Both the position numbers and the translations under genes were made by a program. The notes beneath the pieces were generated by a model. That model searched no databases. It saw nothing but the letters and a program-made list of their open reading frames with translations, and was not told the origin of the DNA. This document shows, piece after piece, positions 22,215 through 34,277 of a stretch of 60,111 bases of DNA. The DNA comes from Conoideocrella luteorostrata (taxonomy: Eukaryota > Ascomycota > Sordariomycetes > Hypocreales > Clavicipitaceae), in the NCBI GenBank assembly GCA_032433595.1, contig JASWJB010000276.1:1-60111 (forward strand), in the 5' to 3' direction. The number at the start of each line of letters is the position of its first letter. Within the stretch, counting starts at the first letter, position 1.

Positions 22215-22555
22215 TAAGCATGCACGTGGACGATTCTGGCTCGATGGAGATAAATAAAATCCCCCACAATTCATACAACAGCAGATAATCAATGATACCA
22301 TGCATCACCTCAGCTTTCAATCACTATTTGGGCATACTCTAGTTTTACAAATCGGTCGTTCTGCATTGCTTGAAAGTAGTAGTCAAGGACATGAGGCCGG
22401 CCCGCACAAACATCTGGTTGGATGCAACCCATTGTAGAGAAAAGGCAGTCGCCGTCCAATCTAGTATCCTGTTTTCCTCTTCCTCTTCACTAGCGCAAGC
22501 TTAGTTGTCCAGAATATCACATTCATATCCCCGAACTTTATAGCCTCGACTAAGT
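22215..22555. other. Short intergenic region
   Basis: 341 bp between two genes on the same strand. It contains the 3' UTR of the transporter and the promoter of the SDR gene. No motif was recognised. Confidence 0.45.
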
Positions 22556-23621
22556 ATGGCGTCTGAACTGGCTGGCCAGTGTGCCATCATCACCGGCGCA
22601 GGAGCAGGTATTTTAAACAACTTTCGCAACGCCGTCCAGACGTAAAATTTCTTAATCTAACCATTCCCTCCTCGAACAGGCATTGGTCTATGCTTTGCGA
22701 AACTCCTCTTGCAAAAAGGTTGCTCCGTCGTCATCGCCGATCTTAAATTGACCTCCGAAGCCGAAAGCCTTCTATCGCAGTATCCTCACAGCAACAATCA
22801 AACCACGGCTACCAACTCCAAGCCATCAGCCGTGTTTCAGAAAACAGACGTTGTATCCTGGCCACAGCTGACGTTGCTCTGGGAAAGAGCAACCGAACTG
22901 CACAACAGAGTGGATATTGTCGTACCTGGCGCCGGCGTCTTTGAGCCGTCGTGGTCTAGTTTCTGGAGCCCTCCTCGGTCGAGCACTAACCCGGATAGTC
23001 CCTCTCTAGACAAAGCAGATGCAGAGCCTGGTCGCTACGGCATCATCGATTTGAATCTCGTTGCGCCGATCCGACTCAGTCAGATGGCTATAGGTCACTG
23101 GACCTCCAACAAGCAGAAGGGCTGCTTGGTGTTGGTTGGCAGTATTGCGGGCTATGTGGACACGCCAATTCGGCCTCTGTACCACACGACGAAGCACGGG
23201 ATCCACGGGTTTGTATCGTGCATGGGGCCGCTCCGAGATAAGTTGGGCATTCGAGTTAGTGCTGTGGCTCCTGGCCCTGTTGAGGTGCGTGACTTTCTTG
23301 AACGTCTTTGTTAGTCTCGGGCTAATTTTGTGTGTGTGACGCCAGACTACAATTTGGAACCAGGGATTCGCTATGACACAGGAGATGAAAGCCAACATGT
23401 CATGGGTTGATATCCAGGATGTTGCTCGTACAATGTATGAGCTAGTTGTGAATAAAGAGCTGGGCGATGGGACTATCTTGGAAGTGTTGGCTTCCGGAAC
23501 TCGAGTTTTGCCACGATTTCCCGGTGCTTCAAAGGAGGTTCTTACTTTAACCGTTGAGGGGTATGTCAAGGCACAAGACGCGTTTCTAGATGTCATTCAG
23601 GAGAATGGCCTCAAGGTTTAA
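22556..23621 (+). CDS. Short-chain dehydrogenase/reductase, 15-PGDH-like
   Basis: Three exons (22556-22607, 22680-23284, 23346-23621) give 310 residues. The first intron splits the cofactor motif TGAGAGIG (residues 14-21). The Rossmann fold follows, with IADLK after strand 2, where the acidic residue favours NAD(H). The catalytic set is visible: Ser in LVGSIAGY and Tyr-x-x-x-Lys in YHTTK (about 184-188). PG follows in VAPGPVE, as in classical SDRs. The usual NNAG motif is replaced by PGAG. The overall pattern is like fungal proteins annotated as NAD-dependent 15-hydroxyprostaglandin dehydrogenases, but the natural substrate is unknown. The neighbours do not suggest a pathway. Confidence 0.9.
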
Positions 23622-24555
23622 CACGGTGCCAGCTTCGCCTGTAGTCCTGGTCAGCTTATCTATTGTACAATTCGTAGTTTGAAATAGTGCGTTTCAAGTA
23701 CGACACGACATTAAAATAGTCACATATGCGAGTAGTTCCAATTTAGATGACTCAAAGTCGGTTCTCAGAGCACGCTTGTATTGCATGGCCAGATGGTCCG
23801 AAAACAGTAGGATTCTCGATCGTCTAGAATCTCGCACATGATTCGCCCTGCCAAAAGATAGGTATATAAAGAGCCCGTACGGCACTGCTCGTATGCCTGA
23901 GGTCCGATATGATCCATTCTTAGTGGAAAATATACACTCAAGACAGGGGGCAAATGTTACGTGCTCCCGCCTGGCACGTCTCGAAACAGGCTCCTGTCTC
24001 CTCCTAGTCCTTCAAGCCTGCAGCAACCAGCGAAAAAAATCCCCTGTAAATCAAACCACATACAGCCCCAGGCAAACGCGCCAAAGTAAGAGCAATGCAA
24101 CAAATGTGCCAACCAAAATTCAGACGGAGCATTGGATGAAATGAAAGATATTGCAAGTCGCATGTCAGGTCAGATGAACAAGCCCTAAAGAGAGAGCTGG
24201 GTATCTTGATCAACCACTCCGAGGTGTTATATATCACACTGTCTCTTCCTACACCCGCTGCACGGCTTTTGATTCATACGTCGCTGCAGTGCTGTGTATT
24301 ATCCCAGTTCTGGCGTACAGTAATGGGATCTCGGTGGAAAAGAACAAAACAAAAATAGGTGAATACAGGAAATGCAAAGAAAGTTGGTACAAAGGGTAGA
24401 TCGGTAGGTCGTCTCGGATTCGTCGTCGCTCGTCCAACTGTGTAGGTTTGGTAAATGGCGCGGTTCCGGGTATGATGCGATTGAGGATGGTTATTGGTGT
24501 ATTTCGCGTAGAAAAGTAAAGGTGAGAACATGGCCATAGCATCGTAGCACTAAGC
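23622..24555. other. Convergent intergenic region
   Basis: About 930 bp between convergent genes. It should hold their 3' UTRs. Short frames exist but look like chance; no repeats were recognised. Confidence 0.45.
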
Positions 24556-25161
24556 CTACCCCCGGATATTTTTGAAGAGGTCGTTTCCCAGGCTTCCTTC
24601 GTCTTTCTCAAGCTCTTTGAGCTCCGGGATCATCGGCGGTGGCGGAGCGGTCTGCTTTTTGGGAGAGTTGTTGCTGTCAAACAAGATGCTAGAACGCTTG
24701 GACTCGCCGCTTCTAAATAGCTTGAACCAGCTGTTCCTTCTCGATTTTCGCTCGCCCATAACGCTGTTGGTGCCACGACTTGGAGGTCTGCTACCGTTCT
24801 CCAACGAGTTCAAGTTGCCCTCTGTATAACTGGCATTCAGCATGTTCCTACTAAATAGTCTGCGGAGGCTGCCCTGCCGGCCAGAGCCGGCGGGGCTCAA
24901 GGGAGCCTCGTCCGCGGGTCGCTTGGTGCCAGCAATATTACCATTTGGTGATGTAGAATTTTCAGCCCCATTCCCTTTCCCGCTGACATTGAGCGCGGGA
25001 ACATCGGCTTTCTTGGTCGGAGGAGTTTGCGGAGGTGTAGGCACCTTGGGAGACTCCGGAGGAGGGGGAATGCCGGTGCCATCGGTGATGTTGCCGAAAT
25101 TCAAATCGAGCGCAGGAAGCTCGAAGCGAGGCTTGACCGAACCATTGACGCGAGAAGGCAT
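24556..25161 (-). CDS. Small disordered conserved fungal protein
   Basis: An intronless 201-residue frame starting at an ATG. The N-terminal part is rich in Pro (PPPPESPKVPTPPQTPP). The second half carries short conserved-looking pieces: GSLRRLFSRNMLN, SRRNSWFKLFR and a C-terminal block MIPELKELEKDEGSLGNDLFKNI. I have a general memory of this C-terminal block in unnamed ascomycete proteins. The RRNSW and RRLFS pieces could be kinase targets or membrane-binding basic patches. No enzyme domain, signal peptide or membrane segment is seen. Function unknown. Confidence 0.75.
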   Translation of the reverse strand: MPSRVNGSVKPRFELPALDLNFGNITDGTGIPPPPESPKVPTPPQTPPTKKADVPALNVSGKGNGAENSTSPNGNIAGTKRPADEAPLSPAGSGRQGSLRRLFSRNMLNASYTEGNLNSLENGSRPPSRGTNSVMGERKSRRNSWFKLFRSGESKRSSILFDSNNSPKKQTAPPPPMIPELKELEKDEGSLGNDLFKNIRG

Positions 25162-28100
25162 TGCAGATGGTTTCGAGGGTGCTCAAGGGTACGGCGTCGA
25201 GTAAGAGGATCCTGGAAAGGACGTGGAAGAGCAGGAGGTGCGTCTTGACAAATATAGTCACAACCGGTTCAACGAACAAAAGAATTGGACGCCAATGCTT
25301 GCTTGTCTTGAAAATCAGGGGTCAGAGAGGCAGAACCAGACTGTTTAATCAAGGTTCCGAGGGTATTATGGAAGCAGATGAGGCCACAGGGAAAGGAGAG
25401 CAAACGCTGGCGCTGTTGGCCAGGGTAATAAGTGAGAAAACTGGAGCTCTCTTGGCTTGGGAACGCCAGGGTCTGACGAAGTCGAGCAGGACCAGCAAGC
25501 TGGGTGGCGCTGGAAGCTCAATTGGGGTGGGGTGTATGCTGAGGCAGACCAGGGTCAAAAAGAAGAAACGGTCCCGCCGGGCTCTGGGGACGAGATTCAA
25601 AGGGAGAATGGGGAAGGATGAAGGATGAATTGGCCCAAAACGAGCGACGAATACTGCAAGAAAAGGCGAAATGGACCAGACACTCCCAGACGAAGAGAGG
25701 GGATGTGGAGGAGAAAGGTAGATGTTCGCTGCGGAATGGAAGGGAAGAAGGTCAGTCAGTCAGTCGGTTGAGAGCAAGCAGTCGAATCTAGTCTTGTCTG
25801 GTCGCAAAAAGAAGACTGTAGGACGCCAAGACGCGAGAGGCTGCCCTGTCTACCTAGGTACCTTGGCTTCTTCGGCTCCTAATTATTGCAAACTAACTAC
25901 TCCGAACTAGCTGCTCCGTAGTGAACTCCATATCTGCTACATACATCGATACAGTACAATATGGCGCGGAGAATGGAGTACAGGAGACTGGATGGAGGTT
26001 TTACTAGTAATAGAGAATGAGAATGGGGCCCATCAGGCGTTTGCCCGCATCAGGACGGACAGTGGAGCTCTTGACTCTGGATTATTAACGAGCTAGCAGC
26101 CAACTACGCTGTGTTGGTGGTGGTGAAAAAACAATGAATGAAAGCCGATTTGATGATCCACGGAGGCAAGAAGGCAGAAGCGGGCGAGGAAGGGGCGAGC
26201 GAGGCTGGCCGCTGCCGCGCCATCTAGTTGACTGTTCAGCCGTTGCTCATGCGATCGGCTTAGCGCTTCCCTCTGCCGAGTGCTGTCCTCCTAATCCAAA
26301 GGGATGGTGTCCGTTGACGATGTACTACTCTATAGCATCGAGTACGGGCTAATTACCGTATTAGTTTACTCCGTGGAATACGGAGTACTGTACAGTAATC
26401 TACAGCTGCTCAAAGCACGGATCATAGTAAGTACTTAACTCCGTACACTTTCTGGCTCACCGACATCCACGGCGCGTTCCTTTCTTGGTCGACGTGGCAC
26501 TACCGACTTTCCCTCTTGCTTGTTCATGATTCAGTCCCAACCTTGCACCATTCCACCACCCACTCATGAAACTCCCTTCTCAATGTATGACAATCCGGCC
26601 AAGCGATACCATGCGACGCCTGCGCTGAATAAAAATGCATACTTACTCCGTACACACTCCACCATTCCCTTCCCATTCCCATGCCCATCTCCACTTCGAC
26701 TTCTTCCTTCGCCCGCCCAAGCATCCCACCTGGACTCCCTAGCGGCACCACCCGAGGCTGAGAACCTAGAATAACAGACGGACCAACACAGTACACAAAT
26801 TGACCACTCTGCCTGTGCGTTAGCTAGCGGCCGAGGGCCTCGCAAGGATCCTTGACAATGGCCTGCTTAACAGGTCTTGTGCCACATCTAAAAAACAAAA
26901 ATTAGGCCTGACGACAAGACAAACCGTGGCATCTGTACTCCGTAGCTAGGTTCCCGTGCAAGAAGCAACGACCAAAGTTGGCCGCAAGCACCCCCCTTCT
27001 TCATCCATTTTAGCATGTTTCCACCAGATTTGCGTCTGGAAAAAAGACCTCTCAGGCAATCTCTCCAAAGCGAAAGTTTTCCTTTCCTCGGCTAACAAGA
27101 TGCATTAATATAATCAGTATCAGCAGAAATTTCTTGAACCGCCAGTGTTTCAAAAAAAAAAAAAAATCACTCTCACCAGCCAACCACGTTAGCAGCTTAC
27201 TGGGCGACGCGACTCAGTCCATTGATTCTCATCCATCGATCGAGTCGACGGTCTGGCCGAGACTGTCAGAACAGCCATGCTTCGTGACAGCTCAGCGTCC
27301 GACAGCTCTATTGTTGTAGTACACCAACCAAGCCACGCGTCAAATCAGCTCGTCCAACAAAGTAAGATTTATCTCTCTAGCTATTGCCAGCTTCGCCCTA
27401 CAGCTCGTCAGGTGGTTCCTTTGACACAATATTGGTTTTTCCTGGCTTTGTTTCTTCTTTGCTACCTGTGCAGCTGCAGGAGGTCCTTCTTGCATATGTT
27501 CCAGGCAGACCTGAACATCGTGTTACGGACAGCAGCGCCTGTTGTCCAGAAGGACGATTACAATACTCTGCAATATGCACTGTGTGTGTTGTGCGCCATC
27601 AAAAGCAACTATGGTTGACTCGTCGACATGTCATAAAACTTTGCCTCCTAGAAAACAAGCAATATGCACTCGGGAATGGCTAGCTCGCACTGCACCACCG
27701 CACCAGGGCGCAACACAGTGTGCTGCATGCACTTTACGATTCGTCCCCTGTCTCGCGTTCGCACCAGTCAACCGCCACACATGTCATACATACAAACACA
27801 ATACAGTGGCATTGGTTCTGACGCTGATTGCTGGTTTTTTGGGCCATGCATGCAAGGGCACGTCCGGGGGTATCTTGCATCCCATCGGCAGCAGCCACTG
27901 TTGGACACCCGCGAACCCATTCGACCACTGATTGTTACTTATTGCGCGCACCAGACTTGATTCGTTTTTATCCCCTGATTTACATAGCCCCTATTCTGTG
28001 TCCGTTGAGTTAACAAAGTTTGTTCGCTCGTCCTCAGGTAGCGGTGAGCTGGATTAGACTTCCGCTCTGCTCAGCCATAGCACCTTCCTTCACCAAGAAA

Positions 28101-28982
28101 CAACACACAACACTCAAGACGATTCAGAGACCAGCGAGATCCGAAGCCTTTGTCTCAGCCAACGTGTAAGACTCCACCCTTTCTTTTTATAGCCTCTTGC
28201 TAGTTACTAGAAGCAGATGAGAATGGACATGCCGTGGAATGGAACTCCGTAGCGGAGGATGATACGGAGTATACTTGGCAGGTATGGCGGGCAGCTCAAC
28301 CATCAGTAACGTATGGCTCGGCCCGCTCTAATTGCACGAGGCCACTCATTGAGCTCATTGAGCTGAAGCATCGCCCCAGTGTGCTTACACTAGTTACTAG
28401 ATCACATGCATTATGTATGGAACTGGTACCCTGACCATAGATATGCCTTGTAGCTCGAGGTTGTTTTGATACATAATGGCTCTCCTGCATCAGCCACTCT
28501 AAAGCTGACTACCCTACACCTGAAATCTCGCGGCATTGACGCAAGCCAAGCCCTCCACGACGAACACTACAGCTTCCTTTCATTATTACCTACTGTTGAC
28601 ATATACATTTACACAATGCCTTAGAGTAGACATGTTGACAAAAGCCACATTTCGCAACCTCTATAAAATGCAGCCAAGAGTACTCAGTGATATGTACAGA
28701 AAAGCAAGAAGTAGCTGCATATATAATTTTAAATACTCGAAAAGAGATATATGTACCATCACGAAATACAAATCGGATTTATACTCTAAAAATATTTACA
28801 TGTTATTGCGTTTGTCAAACGCAGGTTTTGGCAGCAGCGTGCCTACCTACCCGTATGCGCTGTTGTGCTGGGTCTTCCGAGGACGGACCGAGCGACTGCC
28901 AAACGCCGGCTGAGTCGATATCGTCATCTCCCCAAAATTCCACGCAGAAAATAAATAGTCGTCATAACCACATGTGTTGGTG
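25162..28982. other. 3.8-kb gene-poor region
   Basis: No supported protein gene. The first 600 bp are the likely leader and promoter of the minus-strand gene at 24556-25161. TACGGAGTA elements occur at 26379-26387, 26644-26652, 26936-26944 and 28263-28271, with near copies at 26367 and 25912. An A14 run lies at about 27152-27165. Open frames up to 129 codons (27542-27931) have no protein-like signature. Around 28130-28260 a GTAAGA donor-like site and a CAG acceptor-like site frame a short interval, which could belong to a non-coding transcript. Confidence 0.5.
26367..26387. repeat. Inverted pair of TACGGAGTA elements
   Basis: TACTCCGTG at 26367-26375 and TACGGAGTA at 26379-26387 face each other across three bases. 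They form a short hairpin-capable inverted repeat with one imperfect position. Confidence 0.8.
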
Positions 28983-30304
28983 ATGGCGACTCAACAATGT
29001 CTTCGATGGCCTTTATTGGCACCTAAATTATTACGACCATCGGCAAAGCTTCAACTGAGCTGCTCTAGCCGACTACCAAGAACGACTGTGCGGCGCAAGT
29101 CCGGCCCGTACGGCTACACCCAGGCGAAAGCTCTTGTGTACTCTAAACATGGAGAGCCATCAGATGTTTTAAAGTGAGCTGACACCCCGTCTTCATTCAT
29201 AACCGTCCTTGCTTACACTTGTACCCCTCAATTAGTCTTCACACGCATTCAATCTCCCCATCTATATCGAGCTCATCAGTCCTCGTCCGAACCCTCGCCG
29301 CGTCAATCAACCCAGCCGACATCAACACCGTCCAGGGTACATATGGATCTAAGCAACCTATGTCCTCGCTCATCGGTACCTCTGAGCCATCCGCTGTACC
29401 CGGTAACGAAGGCGTTTTCGAAGTCGTATCTGTCGGGGACTCATCCTCGACGCTGAAAAAGGGTGACTGGGTTATCCCCGCTGCTCAGCAAATTGGCACT
29501 TGGCGAACGCATGCAGTTTTCGGAGTGAGTGATGTTCTGAAGATCGAGAAAGATGGCCTGACGCCTACGCAAGCGGCGACGGTCAGCATCAACCCGTGCA
29601 CGGCATATCGTATCCTACGGGATTATGGGCCGAGCGCCGGGTTGAAAACTGGGTTACCCATGAGACCGCTTGAACTTGGCGGAGGCGAATGGTTCATTCA
29701 GAACGGAGCCAATTCAGGCGTGGGACGGGCAGCAATTCAGTTCGGGAAGCTCTGGGGCTTACGAAGCATCAACGTTATCCGTGACAGGGACTCGATGGAG
29801 GAGACTGAAGCACTGAAGCAGGAGCTTGTTGGCTTGGGAGCCGACATTGTTGTGCCTGAGTCACAATTTCTATCTAGAGAATGGAAGGACCAACTTGCAG
29901 AGATCACCCGAGGTGGACGGGAAAAAATCGGGCTCGCACTCAACTGCGTGGGCGGCAAGTCTGCCACGGCTTTGGCGAGATCTTTGGGCGAGGGAGCCAC
30001 CCTGGTGTCATATGGAGGCATGTCAAAACAGCCTGTTGCGCTGCCACTCGGGCTGCTCATCTTCAAGGACATTCGGTTTCTTGGCTTCTGGCTCTCCAAG
30101 TGGAATCAGAAGGACCCAACGGGACGGAAGCACATGGTTGATGATATTCTCAATTTAATGCGGCTTGGGCACTTCAAGGATGTGCCTGTGGACGAGATCA
30201 AGTGGAATTGGGAGACCGAGGAATCTACACTAAAAGAGGCTGCACAGGGGACGTTGAAAGGGTTCAGAAAAGGCAAGGGGGTCTTCTTACTTGGGGATAC
30301 GTAG
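28983..30304 (+). CDS. ETR1: Mitochondrial trans-2-enoyl-thioester reductase (ETR1/MECR)
   Basis: Two exons (28983-29173 and 29236-30304) join in phase to 419 residues. The N-terminus is rich in Arg, Ser and Leu with almost no acidic residues, as in mitochondrial presequences. The mature part opens with TQAKALVYSKHGEPSDVLK, continues with VRTLAASINPADINTVQGTYG, and has the NADPH-binding segment NGANSGVGRAAIQFGK near residues 218-233. These identify the ETR1/MECR branch of the medium-chain dehydrogenase/reductase superfamily. ETR1 catalyses the last, NADPH-dependent reduction in mitochondrial type II fatty acid synthesis. That pathway supplies octanoyl groups for lipoic acid and is needed for respiratory growth. 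The linker after the splice (LHTHSISPSISSS) is Ser-rich and slightly unusual. A GTG nine bases upstream is not needed as a start. Confidence 0.93.
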
Positions 30305-31568
30305 GCGGAGAGATAGGGGTCATTTGCTGCATTGTACAAAGGCGGGTTGATATCGTTGTCCAGGCAAAATTAAATGATGCCTACCCAGACCCGAGACATA
30401 ACGCGAACTACTGTGCAAATCCTAAAAAAGCAGTCAATGTTCTACAGCAGGGCATAGCCGGCATCTCTTGTATAATACCATTTACCGCTAAGCCTACTAC
30501 TGTAACAGGCCAAGCGGACGCCTCTCCTTTGTTGGATAGAAGGAAACAAGTTTGACTGGGGGGCCGAATGTAGCTCATGTATGCTTGTGCGCGCAACGCT
30601 GGTTTTGGCCATGTACGGTTTCACGTGCTGTACAACTAGAGTAAGTACCGACTTGAACAATAGCTGAATAAGCAAGCCGTGTAAGCGTTTGTCCTGTTCC
30701 TGCCTACTCTGTGTTTGTCCGCCCTGTCGCCTAGCTTGAGTACTTCCCCATAAAATAACTGTGCCTGGCTGTGATTCGAAGCAGAAGCAGTTGCAGCATG
30801 TGACATGTGAATTTGGATTCAAGCTTAGACGCACAATGATTGAGGTTTGCTTCTGCAGGAGGCTTTGTGTTTCACCCTCTGAGGCAGCATTCGCCGATGC
30901 AGAATCACTGCCATTGATTGATCCATCCAACCTGCAGCAATCATTTTGTTTGCTTAACTCATGGTGTAAGTGGATGCAGGTCGCGATGGAGCACCAAAGA
31001 GGTATCACAAAGTTGGCACATGCCGTCGCTTTGTGACATGCTCGGCCTTGGAAAGAGCCGAAGACCTCTTTCAACTTGCAATTTTCTTTTTGATTGTGTA
31101 TACCGCTTGTCTTTGATTGTGTCATGTATCACGTGGAGTCACAACTGACGTTCTTACTTAATAACCTTGGACTCTACTCCATGCTTACGGACAGACGGCA
31201 GTGGCGGTCTCACCTTGCCCAACTGATATATTAATTCCTAGTTCGGAGCACTCCATACTGCGCGTATCAGCACCGATCACCCACACCATCCCTGCAATCT
31301 CCAGATTATACCCCTGGCTAGTCCCTACCAGACCTCGGCGGTGCATAACGATAGTTGCAGTGCAGATCTCTCGAAACCGAACACAATAAGCGGAGCCCAA
31401 CACCTAATTACCGACTTCTCCCAACGGAGATCCTAGATTCGCTTCTCACAACCAGAACTCGGCCAAAGAAAAGACACGGAATCATCATCTGGTCTAATAA
31501 ATCGAAATCGAAAAACGCTTCCAAAGCCCTCTAAGCCCGAAGGCGCGGAATACACCAGTGCAGCCTTG
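30305..31568. other. Intergenic region between ETR1 and the RCC1-like gene
   Basis: 1.26 kb without a supported gene. A minus-strand frame at 30442-31125 is long (227 codons) but lacks any familiar pattern. The region presumably contains the ETR1 3' UTR and the promoter of the next gene. Confidence 0.45.
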
Positions 31569-33320
31569 ATGGTGACGTCGGGCACAGCCAAGCCCCAGCC
31601 GCCAGTGACGCATTCCACAGGCTGGGGCTTTCGCAGAGTACAACACTCACTCAGAAAAGAGATTTCCAAATTCTTCACTCCTTCTTCAAAACGCAAGAGA
31701 GAAGAAGGCGACGTGCTAGACACAGCCCAAGATGTAGCCGTCGAGACTGCGAACTCCCTGGGAGGCGCAAAACGGCGCAAATTAACAGACGCCTCAACTC
31801 GATCACTTTGCACAGCTCGCAGTGTCAGAGCTACAGCCCACGTCAACGGTGCACCCACACAACGTCTAGATGTTATCGTGTTTGGCAGCGGGGACGATGG
31901 CGAGCTGGGATTAGGCCATATAAGATATGATCGGAAGAACCCAGCTGTTGCAGACAAGCCTCGCCTCAATCATTTCCTGGATGCCAACGACGTTGGGGTC
32001 GTTCAGGTGGCTGTGGGGGCCAAGCATTGCGCTGCGCTTACTCATGATGGGCGTGTTTTGACTTGGGGAGCCAACGACTCTAGGGCGCTGGGTCGGAATA
32101 CCATATGGGAAAAGACAAAAGAGTCGGACAAAGATATGACCGACCTCAACCCCATGGAGAGCTTGCCTGCTCCTGCAGAAGGGCTGGCCAACTTGAAATC
32201 AGGCATTGCACAGGTGGCTGCCACCGAAAACGCTACCTTCATCTTGACAAACTCAGGATTGGTATATGGCTGGGGCACCTTCCTTGTAAGAGATTCTCTT
32301 TATCCCTTGACCCATGTTCCAACCCCCCTCCCACCCCCCTCCCCAAAAAAAAGAAAAAGTAAACGGAGTTGTTTAGTATTAACTGTCTCCTAGGCAAGTG
32401 ACGGTGTATATGGTTTCTTACGGGAAAAAATGCGGGTGAAAGAGCGGAAGAAGAAGACGAAGCCCAGCTATGAAGCAAGATTCCAAAAAACACCAATTCA
32501 AATCGAAGGTCTCAAGAACGTCAAAGCGCTCTCAGCTGGCACAAATCATATGCTCGCGCTTACCCAATCAGGAGATGTGTATGCTTGGGGTTCTGGCCAA
32601 CAAGGGCAATTAGGTCGTCGCCTGGTTCAGCGCCATCAGTTCGAGTCGCTGATGCCTCGAATGGTGGACCTTCCTAGAAGAGGTATAGTGAAGATCTTTG
32701 CTGGGTTCAATCATAGCTTTGCTGTCGACAAGCAAGGACGAGTATGGACATGGGGGCTAAACAACTTTGGCCAGACGGGCATCCCGGCCAACGAGGAAAA
32801 CTTGCACATTGGTATTCCTACGATTATTGAAGGCTTGAAGGGCTGTAAGATTCGGCACATGGCTGGTGGTTTGCACCATAGCCTGGCGTGCACAGAAGAT
32901 GAACAAGTTCTTGCCTGGGGCCGCTGTGATGATAGTCAGATGGGCATGGATATATCTGCGCTGCCAAACGAGATGTTCCTCTTCGACAGCCGCGGAAAAC
33001 GGCGTATATTACTGCAACCCACAGTGATACCTGGTAAGTAACTGCCACACCGTTATCTCGTTGTTTAAAGATAATAGTAACACTACCTGCCAGGAACTTC
33101 GGCTACCTTTGTTGCTGCCGGTATCGACAACTCCTTGTGTATCGACGCGGAGGGCACAGTCGTATCGTGGGGCTTCTCCGAGAACTTCCGCACTGGCTTG
33201 GGGACTCAAAAGACCATTGAGACACCTAGGGAACTAATTAGCAAAGGCGTGGTCAATAGGGCATTCACATTTGCTGGCTGTGGCGGACAATTCAGCGTTA
33301 TTACCAGACCACACGAATGA
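31569..33320 (+). CDS. RCC1-repeat Ran guanine-nucleotide exchange factor (Pim1/Srm1-like)
   Basis: Three exons (31569-32285, 32394-33033, 33094-33320) give 527 residues. After a basic, disordered N-terminus with KRKREE and KRRK nuclear-localisation-like pieces, about seven RCC1 blades follow. Each has the G-x-x-x-L-G and A-x-G-x-x-H signatures: FGSGDDGELGLG, VAVGAKHCAAL, LSAGTNHMLAL, YAWGSGQQGQLG, FAGFNHSFAV, MAGGLHHSLA. A basic insertion, RVKERKKKTKP, lies between blades. RCC1 loads GTP on Ran at chromatin, creating the gradient that drives nuclear transport and spindle assembly. The fungal Pim1/Srm1 role is the likeliest, because the full propeller with a basic N-terminal tail is kept. Intron 1 has a C-rich tract followed by an A-rich tract near its 3' part. 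The start could lie in an undetected upstream exon. Confidence 0.9.
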
Positions 33321-34277
33321 TATCCGCAAATTGAGGTACTTCCCTGGATCAACCCGACCGTGGTGATGGCTGGTCGACCATGTTGTACAATTTTCATTTT
33401 TGTTTGGTTAAGTTTTCTGCGACGATACCACATGACTTGGCGAACGTATAGACGGCTAAGCTTTTGTTTTTTTCTCCTTCTCTTCTCTGATCTTGATATT
33501 GAGTGTGTATTCGAAGATACGGGGCGTTTGAAGTGTTTGCTCGGACTGGATGAGGATGAGTATATGAAACAGATTAGCGGTCTGTTTTTCAAGCTGAATA
33601 ACTAGCGTATGAACTAGATCATGACAAAACTCGCAACCAATATAGTTGCAGGACTTCATAAAGGAAACGGAAGGAAAGGCGGGATGATAGATAACTCCAT
33701 CTAACTTTTATTTTATGCTCTTCTTCTTCTTCTTCTTGGCTTCCAACCTCCCATACTCTTTTAATTCTCTACTTCAATCTCACACGCATCGCGATGTCCT
33801 TCTCCGTCACAATTCCGCATTCAGCGCCTTCTCTTTGTCTAAGGACTTCAACAACTTCCTGCTGGGCTGGTTCTTCTCATTCGCACGGCTGACATGAATA
33901 GAGAGTTAAATTGCTATCTAATTAACGAGGTGCTAAATGCCTTTCTTATGCATAATTTTGAGAAACTTGGAGGAAGGCTAGAAATCTAGGGTGGCCAGCC
34001 AGCTACAAGTGGTTTTTTTTCCTGTGGCACCACCGTATACTCCCGAACAATGCGTTTCCACTGGATTTGGGCAAGGTCTGTTTTCCTTGTTGTTACGGGT
34101 AGAATCATCAGATGTCCCCCTATCCCCATCCTTCCTCTATATAGTTAGCCTTTACGAGATTCCTAGCTAAACACAACAGATAACTTACAACGAACAGTTC
34201 CAGCATGTAACACTTGTGACACACACGAATTGTTCCCCCGAGGGTCCATAACTCTGGTGACTGACCGTGCTGAGCGT
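33321..34277. other. Convergent intergenic region
   Basis: 957 bp between the convergent RCC1-like and fumarase genes. AT-rich, with a TTC repeat around 33718-33738. Likely 3' UTRs only. Confidence 0.45.

Noticed and set aside
20369..23621. Transporter plus SDR considered as part of a metabolite cluster
   Set aside because: There is no backbone synthase, P450 or pathway regulator nearby, and the flanking genes are housekeeping genes.
27542..27931. 129-codon Cys-rich plus frame
   Set aside because: The cysteines are not in a regular zinc-finger or secreted-protein spacing, and there is no signal peptide.
30442..31125. 227-codon minus-strand frame between ETR1 and the RCC1-like gene
   Set aside because: Cys/His-scattered sequence with no pattern. 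It overlaps the expected ETR1 3' UTR and the next promoter.
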